Under the pieces are notes generated by a model. That model did no database searches. It was not told the DNA's origin and saw only the letters and a list, made by a program, of their open reading frames with translations. From Tolypeutes matacus (taxonomy: Eukaryota; Chordata; Mammalia; Cingulata; Chlamyphoridae), in assembly GCA_026826555.1 (NCBI GenBank), contig JAKSZT010004976.1, positions 8,903,658-8,967,657 of the forward strand: DNA of 64,000 nt, read 5' to 3'. Positions 56,400 through 64,000 of this stretch are shown one piece after another; position 1 is the first letter of the stretch, and each line of letters opens with the position of its first letter. The translations under genes and the position numbers were made by a program.

Positions 56400-57320
56400 T
56401 TCTCCTGCTTCTCTGGCCACATCTTCCCGGCCTGCGTGCTAAATGCCGCAGCACCTGGGGCTCAGGGCTCAGTCCTCCCTTAGTGACGGCATGACAGTCC
56501 CTCACCTCACCTCCAGACTCCTGAACTGCTCACTCCACTCAGCACCTCTCCCTTGAACTCCAGAACGGATATATCCAAACCTGACTGTCCCACCTTCCTC
56601 CAAAACCTGTTCATCCTCTAGTTTCCCAGCGTGTGAATGGTGACTCCATCCTTCCAGCAGCTCGGGGCACTTGGTGTCACCCTTCGTGACTCCTGGAACC
56701 CCTGAATCAACCCCAACTCCTTGTCTGCACCTCACTTGCAATCCTGAGCTAACCACCTCTCCTCACCTCCATCGTCACCATCCTGGTCTAAGCCACAGCC
56801 ACCTCTTGCCACCTACCTGCTCCCTCCCTAGCCCTCTGTAGTTGGTCTCAACACAGCATCCAGAGTGATCCTTTAAAAATATCGATTGGAGAACGTCACA
56901 TGCCCGTCTGCCCGGACCCCTCAAATGACTTCCTACCTCCCTACAAAACCTTTTATGAACTGAACTCCCCAGCCAGCCTCCACTCCACCTGTCTGACCCA
57001 CTTTCCTTTTCCTTGAGCACTTAAAGCAAGACTCTTCCTCTGAGCCTTTGCACTTGCTATTCCCTCTGCCTGGATCACTCTTTCCCAGGAAACCTCGGGG
57101 CTGGCTCCCTGGCCTCCGTCAGGTCTCTGCTTAAACGACTTCTCTGCAAGGCCTTCCCTGGCCACACCACTGAATAAAGCAGCCTCTCTCCAGCCTGCTT
57201 TGCTTTCTCCAGCAGGTGTCCTAGACACACCCCACCCCGCCCTGAGCCAGAACACTCTTGCGTGTCCTTTCTGGTCTTCTTTGTGGCACTTGCCACCACC
57301 AAATTTTGTTGGAGAGACTG
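56400..57320 (+). mobile_element. L2 LINE, long 3' part
   Basis: 'catccagagtgatcctttaa', 'gagcctttgcacttgctatt', 'ccctctgcctggatcactct', 'gcaaggccttccctggccac' and 'tggcacttgccacca' follow the L2 3' part in order. C/T-rich and unusually long for the age. Confidence 0.7.
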
Positions 57321-57611
57321 CTATGCCTAGCCAACATGGCTACTGAGGTTAGCACAGAGTAAGGCATAATGGCCTGATCTGTAGCTGAAGGTCTTCCCGG
57401 AATTGGCAGCTGCTCGCTTTGGCGCGCTAACCTCAAATCTGCCTCCAACCGCAGCAATAAGGTCCACTAATCCAACACCGCCATGCACCTCTACCCCCAC
57501 CCTGCCTATAAACGACTGTGCACTTCCTCAATGAAACAGACCTGCCAAAAAAAAAAATTGTAATGCAATACAGGTTACCAGGGGCCAGGGTGGGAGTAGG
57601 CAATGGGGCGG

Positions 57612-58069
57612 TGTATTAGTCAGGGTTCTCCTGGGAAACAGAATCAACCGGAGATATCTGTCAATAATACGAGATTTTAAAAGTCACGCAACCGTGGGGA
57701 TGCACAAGTCCAGGTTCCGCAGGCAGGCTGCAAACCAGGGGCTCCAAACCAGGGGCTCCGATGAAAGTCCGACGAAAGCTCCCTGAGTTTCTGGGAGAAG
57801 CTGGTTGTCCAACAACAAGCTGGGAAATTCTCTCTGAATGTTGAAATCACTTCCCCCTTTAAGGCATTCAACTGATTGGATAAAAGCAGCACCCATTGCT
57901 GATGTAATCTCCGTGATTGATGCAGATTTAATCAGCCATCCACGCAGTAAACTAACTGGTGATCGAAGTCCATAAATGCTCTTGTATTACAATTAGCCCA
58001 GTGCTTGCTGGACCAAACACCTGGACTACAATTACCTGGCCAAGTTGACACATTAGCCTAACCATTACA
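57612..58069 (-). mobile_element. MLT2-type LTR (ERV-L), 3' LTR
   Basis: On the - strand it starts 'tgtaatggttaggctaatgt' and ends 'gagaaccctgactaataca'-like. The bases just outside the TG end read 'aaggggtggac', a polypurine tract, as expected directly before a 3' LTR. Together with gag to the right this fixes the provirus on the - strand. Confidence 0.85.
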
Positions 58070-58444
58070 GTCCACCCCTTGTCAACTCGGCAGTCATACA
58101 CATTACCCTGAACCATATTTAAGTCTCTAAGTAAAACAGTAACAGACAAGCATATTTCCGCCTAACAATGTCCAACTCCCCTGTGTACAACCAGAAACAC
58201 ATTAATTCCCCACAGAATAGGGTGCAAGTCCTTGGTTAATATACACTCTTAAACTTGACATCCTTAAATATTATGATGTGAAATTAATATAACTTTTCAT
58301 ATGATAGGGGAAAAAGTTGAAGAAAAGAAATTCGTTTTGTGTACATATACAATCATACTTATAACGAAACAAGGAAGAAGGGTTCATGACTGTTACAGTT
58401 CTCGTTTCTGTAACTGGTCATGTGGTCAAAGTTCATATTTATCA

Positions 58445-60228
58445 CTACCTTCTTTCCACTACCCATTCCATGTTCCGATTACCTTCAGCAAGCACTTCAG
58501 CTGGCCGTGGTTCTTTGCGTCTGTAATTTGAGTTAGGATTTTGTTCACTTGACCTAAAACTCTTCTGCTTATACAGATCCAGAAGAAATTTAGTAGACTG
58601 CCCGTGTATTTCACTTCTAGGTACCCCATGATCTATTAGCCAATGCCATAACTCCATGTGACTCAGACTATTCTGTGTGCTATTTTGACTCTTGTCTTTC
58701 ATTGTGGGAGCCACGCCCACCTTGCCTTTGGCAATTAACTGCTGATACCGGACTGAGATTGGTCATCCCCATAATGTTTAAGGATTCCAATTCCATTACA
58801 GCCCCCACTATAGTAATATCTGGACTGCAGAGAAGAGCAACCACAGAGCTCTTCAGAGAAGAGGGAGTTAGTCTTACAAATTTATTCCTCACAGTCCTGG
58901 TTAAAGGTGTGTCCTCTGGACATTCCTGGGGTGGGTGGGCAGGTCTCAAATGGTAAATCCATTCTAGCATTCCAATCTCTCTAAGCCTTTGAATCCCCTC
59001 ATCTACTGTATACCAGGGCAAATCGGGCATCTCAACATCAGACATGCTAGGCCTTGGTTTGGTCCATGCTTCAGTCAGCCACCCAAACAAACTTTTAGAG
59101 CCCTTTCTAATGCCTCGAGCTACAGCGTTGAATCCAGAATTTCTGCTTAGTGGGCCCATATTAATAAATTCACCCTGATCCAACTTCATAGTCCTTCCAC
59201 CATTATCCCATATCCTTAATATCCATTCCCACACATATTCCCCTGATTTCTGTCTATATAAGTTGGAAAACTCATGCAGTTCTTTCAGAGTATAGCATAC
59301 TTCCTCATGGTCACACTCTGTATTTCACCTTTGGGGGCTTGTTGTGATTTTATTCTAGTAATGGGTCTCGAAGACAAGAGGAGTGGGGGGTGTGGGTAAG
59401 GAGAAGGATTAGAGATGTCTTGCAGGTTACTGACCTCAGGGCATTCCTTTGCATTTTCTTCTGGTGAGACAGGATTAATCTCTTCAGGCAGGGGTTGGAA
59501 AACAGATTCCTCAGGGCAGACTGGAAGGAAGTTGGGCAGTGCATGCTGGAGTTTGGCTGGTACCTGCTGCAGGGCTGGGAGGAGGTCCAGACTCCCTGGG
59601 GCAGGCTGGAGGCTGGATGATACAAGGTTGACAAGGTGTGGTCTCCACAGGGCAGGCCATCACAGGTTTATCTGGTAAAGTCTCAGCAGAATTTAGGGTT
59701 CCAATGTCCCCATCAATATTATCATCATCCCATATGTCTCCGTCCCAATCCTCAGGGTTATACTCCTTTCCAATCAATGCCTTCACTTTAATTGCAGAAA
59801 CCCCGCGAGGTTGAGATTTTAGTTTCCTCTGTAATTCTGCTACTCGTACAATGAGTCTGGGTTTGATTCTCAGTTATCTCAAGTCTGTGGCTACAGGAGG
59901 CAAGATTTCCTTTTAAGGCACATGTAGAAACTTTCATATCATTCATGCGGTATTTAAGTTTCAAATTTGAAGACTTTAACTCATCTCTTTCTTTTGTAAC
60001 TGTATCCAGAGTATCTAGGAGGAGCCAGCCAACATCATTATACTTTTTAACTCCACAAAATTCTGTTAAGGTGTTGAAAACACTCTCACCCAGATCCTTG
60101 CTTCTTATAAGCGTGGAGGTAGGGGAATCCAGTGATGCTATTTTGCGTATCTCTATTGCCAGCTCACGCCATGGACTGTTAGCAGCCTCTTCATTATTGG
60201 AAAGGGAGTCATTAGTACCCGAGTCCAA
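58445..60228 (-). pseudogene. ERV-L gag remnant
   Basis: Read right to left on the - strand. An N-terminal, partly coiled-coil block (59788-60228) ends in a stop and continues one frame over with KALIGKEYNPEDWDGD (from 59786) and a proline-rich stretch. Then a block 58680-59234 has WYTVDEGIQRLREIGMLEWI, a capsid-like part. A last block (58445-58720) is in a third frame. The WDGD and YTVDEGIQ text matches ERV-L gag as I recall it. Frameshifts and stops between blocks make it dead. No pol lies between gag and the LTR. Confidence 0.8.
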
Positions 60229-60329
60229 TTAAAGTAGAGAGCCAATTACAAAACTCCCAGAACCACCTCAGACATCCCATGTTTAAGACTCTGTTCCTCA
60301 AGAACCACTCCCGGTACCAAGCTGTATAC

Positions 60330-60657
60330 CATCACAGGTGGTAATGCTTAAAATACCCATAGTTTCTATATGGGTTGAGGAAATGTTTTGGTAATGGATG
60401 GTAGTACTGGGTGAAAAACAGTGAATGTATTTAACAGCAATTACTTATATATTTGCATGTCGTTAAAGGGATATTTTAGGTTGTTTTTGTTACTAGTGTA
60501 AATTTTTTTTTTAAATAAGACTGTATGACACAAAGAGTGAACCTTATTGTAAACGATGTAATAGTACAACAATGTTCTTTCATGAATTGTAACAAACGTA
60601 TCACATTAATGCAAGCTGATAATAGGGTGGTATATCTCTAGTTAAAAAAAAAAAAAA
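60330..60657 (+). mobile_element. L1-type 3' UTR end with A-tail
   Basis: 'ttttggtaatggatggtagt', 'aatgttctttcatgaattgt', 'aacaaacgtatcacattaat', 'gcaagctgataatagggtgg' then an A-run. It resembles the L1 tail at 31900-32180 and lies on the opposite strand to the gag remnant. Confidence 0.6.
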
Positions 60658-60737
60658 AAGTGATGCAATATACATTAGTGAAGTACTATTCGGTTTAGAA
60701 TTAAGCTCAATTTCCACTGCATTAAAAGCAGGCATGA

Positions 60738-60857
60738 TGGGGTTGGATGTGGCTCAACTGGTTGGGCGTCCGTCTCCCATATGGAGGGACCCAGGTTCGA
60801 TCCCCGGGACCTCCCGGTAAAAAAAATAAATAAATAAATAAAAATAATGATAAAAAT
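60738..60857 (+). repeat. Short DAS-III-like SINE
   Basis: 'ggggttggatgtggctcaac', 'aggttcgatccccgggacct', A-rich tail. Exact 14-bp duplication 'aaaagcaggcatga' at 60724-60737 and 60858-60871, so young. Confidence 0.95.
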
Positions 60858-61072
60858 AAAAGCAGGCATGAGAATAGGTGGTAAAAAAAAAAGTACTCCA
60901 ATGCCACAGGAACTTATCCTCTGTCATTAAGAATACCCACTCATTCACGTTCATTCAGTGTCATTTGCTATGGGCCTACAGAGAGGCATTCTTGCTACTG
61001 AAACGTACAAACCTTTCTTAACTGAGATCAGCAGCCTAGTTTCACAACACATCATTACTAAGTACCCTAAAA

Positions 61073-61119
61073 GGAATTCATATGCTATCTTAGCAGGGAA
61101 TTCATATGCTATCTTGGCA
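61073..61119 (+). repeat. Tandem duplication, 24-bp period
   Basis: 'ggaattcatatgctatctta' and 'ggaattcatatgctatcttg' in direct tandem; a simple local duplication. Confidence 0.9.
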
Positions 61120-61508
61120 CTTTCTTAGGCATGTGCAGAAATGCAGAGAATTAACAGTGCTGGTACCCACACTAACTCCACATTACAAATTAAATAGTCC
61201 AATCCACAAAAGTCTAAGGCTGGTCTATTAAAATAGCCATGTGTGTGACTAGTGGGCTAGTCTAGTGTGACAGAAGAACTTGATTTTTAATTAATTTAAA
61301 ATTTAAAAATTGAGTCTCAATTCCTTTATTGTGAAACTTATAAGTATATTTGGAGCAACCTGGGTATGTGAATCTTTTTTTAACTATAAATTTTATGAAA
61401 TCTAAATACAGATTGTTTCCAATGAAAGCTTAGCATCTGAATTGAAATTGCTGTAAGTGTAAAATATGCACTGGATTTCAAACATCTAGTGTGAAAAATA
61501 AAAGAAAT

Positions 61509-61613
61509 GTGGGAGTGGATGTAGTTCAGTGGTTGAGGACCTGATTCCCATGTAAAAATTGAAGCCGGTCAATGCCGGCTTCAATCCCCAGCTCTGGTAC
61601 CTCAAAAAAAAAA
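61509..61613 (+). repeat. Monomeric tRNA-derived SINE with internal palindrome
   Basis: 'gtgggagtggatgtagttca', 'gacctgattcccatgt', then 'cttcaatccccagctctggt' and an A-tail. A 10-bp inverted repeat (61559-61584) replaces the usual stretch before box B. Confidence 0.75.
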
Positions 61614-63630
61614 AGGTAAAATGTCTCATATTGATATTGATTAAATGTCGATATACTATTTCAGGTATATTGGATTAAATAAATGTTACCTTTTTATTTT
61701 TTTTCAACGGGGCTACTGGAAAATTAACAAGTACATATATAGCTCAGATTTTATTTCTATTGGACCAACGCTGATCTAAAGAATATTGGCAACTTTTTTA
61801 TTAACATGGCTTCAATGATTTAAGATTCCTCACTGATCAAAAGCTCCAACAATTGACCTAAAATAGAACCCAAGGACAAGCTGGTGGAGTCTGTAAGCAT
61901 TTGCTTGTGTGCTTTCTCTTTAGCTCTTTTATTACAGGGAAAATATACCACATGGAATCATTTAAAAATTAACCCTATTACATTTACAAACTGGCTATTT
62001 TCTGATAGCTAATCAAGATAGGAACAAGGGTAGGAAACTCATCTTTGCTTTTTGTGATAAGTAGCAATTTACAGTAATGTTAAAATGTTGAAAGGAATAA
62101 GCAGTCTTCCTTTGATGTGATCCAAAAGAACAAATATAATGACAACTGAGTTTTAAATGTAGGTTGCCTGCTGTAGTATGAACTGAAGTTTCTTTATGCT
62201 CATCCTATGCCATGTGGCAACAAGAGTTCTTTGACAGGTCCCTCTTATGTTTTAAAAAAAAAAAAAAAAAAAAAAGCCAAAATCTCAGCCTTTTCACACC
62301 TTCAACTAGAAACTAAAATCTGAATTTTAAAAAGGTTAAGTGCATTTTTACTTAAAACAATTGCTCTTTAAAAATCTAAATTAAAATTTGATTTTTCAAT
62401 TTTAACATACTAAAGCAAATCATGTAACTTTAAGCATCACATCTGTGTAATATTAGCTACTAGAAGACTAATCTTTAAAAGAGTTAAGAATCACTCTGGA
62501 TTAAAAGGACCCAATTCAATGGGGGTCACTGTACAGAAGATTACATCATAAATATTAGTTTGTCAGAAATATTAGTGAGATGAACAAACTTGATATTTAT
62601 TTTTCTAAGTCTATATTCTGGTGTAAAACCTCAAGAAAAATGAACACAAGATAGTTTATATGCACAATTCTAAGTGAATTCTCACTTCTAACATCAATGT
62701 AAAGAGGCAGAAACTGAGCAAAAGCTGTGGTTAAAATTATTTCTGAAGTGTTAGGTACAAATCTTTGATTAGGGCTTTCATGGCAATCTAGAGAAGAATA
62801 TTATACATGGGAAGGAAGCTCAAGAAACTTAATGTATCTCCTAATTATTTATTATACTCTGTGGTTTATGTATGCAAATAAAGAGGAAAAACCTAGTTAA
62901 CTCAGAGATTAAAATGTTGCTTTGCAAATAAAAACAATTTACAAATGCTAAATGTAGATTTTCAATAGTTTCAACATTTTTTTCCAAATTTCAAATGTGG
63001 TATGTTTCTTATCAAAATATCTCAGCTATTAATGAAAGAACGTATATTATAAATTTACATGAACATAAAAACACAAATATATGGAGTCTCCTGTATACTG
63101 AATTAAACACATAATTTAAACCAGTTCTACTTCTGAAAAATAGCCAAGGTTATTTGTTTTGTTGTGCCTATTAGTTGGTTTTTAATGTTTTGTTAGAAAC
63201 ATTTTACCTTTTTACCTAGGAAAAAGGGAGAGAGCTAAGTATAAAAAGTGGGGGATGTTAATCTCCTCTGCCCTTGGCAAAGAAGGAACTCTCCCGCCGC
63301 CCCCCACCCCCAAGTGGTAGAATGTAGAATCACTCTGCATTCTACCACTACCAGAAGCCAGACATGGGCGGGTGGCTAGAATTCAGAATTCAAAGAGTAC
63401 TGAACTTCGGTTACTCAGCAATGTAAGAGGCAAGGCACGGAAAGAAACCAAAGCGTCAGTCAGAAGAAAGGAATATCAGTCCTCAGTATGAGGCTCTGGC
63501 GTTGACAATCACATTCTTGCTGATCTTTTTTATGCAGAGTTTATTTTACTTTATGGCTCTACAAAGAAGCTTAGATATTTACAATGTCAGGTTCACAGTA
63601 TGCAGCATGCATGTCATCATATGAGGCAAT
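61614..63630. other. Unassigned AT-rich intronic stretch
   Basis: About 2 kb; an A-run at about 62252-62275 and a hairpin at 63313-63349, otherwise no repeat or exon recognised. It may hold conserved non-coding sequence, which cannot be told here. Confidence 0.4.
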
Positions 63631-63730
63631 AAACATGAAAAGACCCTCAACTCACTACTAATCAGAGAAATGCAAATTAAAAGGAACCATTTCACACTCA
63701 GATTGGCAAATGTTTAACATTTCATACTAG
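63630..63730 (+). mobile_element. Short L1 ORF2 fragment
   Basis: 'catgaaaagaccctcaactc', 'atcagagaaatgcaaattaa', 'ccatttcacactcagattgg' match the L1 ORF2 end. About 100 bp only. Confidence 0.6.
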
Positions 63731-63769
63731 CAAGTGGTAAAAGGAAATGGAGAAACTTAAAGGTTCTGG

Positions 63770-63990
63770 GAAAGGGGTAATGGCAAAAGACCCCACCCTT
63801 GCGTATAAATAAACCAATAAAACCAGTCTCTATCCTTCCTCAAGACGCCCTTGTTTACTTGAGTCCATAAAACCCCAGGCCTCCTTTTCTTCCCAACTTC
63901 CTCATTACAGAACCTTCTCCCAATTTCCACAGCCTGAATAAAATCATCTCCTTAATTGTTGGGTACATTATGTCTTTGACATCAGAGGAG
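63770..63990 (+). mobile_element. Possible ERV LTR tail
   Basis: 'gagtccataaaaccccaggc', then 'cacagcctgaataaaatcat' and a C/T-rich run look like the promoter and poly(A) part of a gammaretrovirus-like LTR. No ends or family recognised; low confidence. Confidence 0.25.
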
Positions 63991-64000
63991 GGAGAGGAAA

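Larger units (their letters stand above)
20893..64000 (-). other. Putative DSTN intron 1 (to window end)
   Basis: No DSTN exon 1, GC-rich promoter or other host exon is seen to the right of exon 2, so this 43-kb AT-rich, repeat-filled stretch is read as intron 1. The GC-rich spot at 41483-41600 belongs to a retrocopy, not a promoter. The exact extent is unknown because exon 1 is outside. Confidence 0.7.

Noticed and set aside
58680..60228. A domesticated gag-like gene
   Set aside because: The blocks are in three different frames with stops between them and there is no sign of splicing to join them.
21979..60857. SINE heads as functional tRNA genes
   Set aside because: Box A and box B are present but the anticodon arm and acceptor pairing are lost and each is followed by a SINE body and A-tail.
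1..64000. Prokaryotic systems such as CRISPR arrays, operons or toxin-antitoxin pairs
   Set aside because: The window is mammalian; the only regular repeats are microsatellites, a 12-bp array and SINE units.

Overview
This is mammalian nuclear DNA, almost certainly from a xenarthran and most likely an armadillo (Dasypus). Split exons with GT/AG junctions, L1, L2, MIR, Tigger, MLT1 and MLT2 remnants show a placental mammal. At least fifteen copies of a tRNA-derived SINE with an internal box B like GGTTCGATCCC and a 'cccatatggagggacc' or 'accacatgggaggtcc' core match my memory of the armadillo DAS SINE families. The species call is inference; no database was searched.

Two host genes lie here tail to tail. 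On the + strand, 468-10690 holds the last 16 coding exons of RRBP1 (ribosome-binding protein 1, p180), about 490 residues of its lumen-independent cytosolic coiled coil, ending in a TGA and a 3' UTR that closes near 11150. On the - strand, 14460-20892 holds exons 4, 3 and 2 of DSTN (destrin, actin-depolymerising factor) with its 3' UTR. The DSTN first exon, which should carry only the ATG and 5' UTR, is not seen, so 20893-64000 is read as part of a very long DSTN intron 1. This RRBP1/DSTN tail-to-tail order agrees with my memory of human 20p12.

The RRBP1 end is GC-rich and almost free of repeats. From about 13.3 kb on the sequence becomes AT-rich and repeat-laden. The putative DSTN intron 1 is a stack of nested insertions. 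An old L1 was hit by a 5'-truncated L1 (31247-32542) and then, about 25 bp further on, by a full-length L1 (32577-39187, 16-bp target duplication), which was itself hit by three SINEs. Other pieces are a 5'-truncated L1 at 24817-26108, an L1 at 41.3-43.6 kb split by a chimeric retrocopy whose 5' part resembles an endophilin transcript, an ERV-L pol fragment beside an LTR-like block and a Tigger1 element (46.3-47.9 kb), and an ERV-L gag remnant with a 3' LTR (57.6-60.2 kb, - strand). A 400-base assembly gap sits at 43991-44390.

I found no sign of a new coding system. The best leads are structural: the retrocopy, SINE rearrangements (a 12-bp tandem array, a possible 3' transduction, a template-switch palindrome), and a UG-repeat splice acceptor in RRBP1. 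All gene and repeat names rest on recognition from memory, not on a search.
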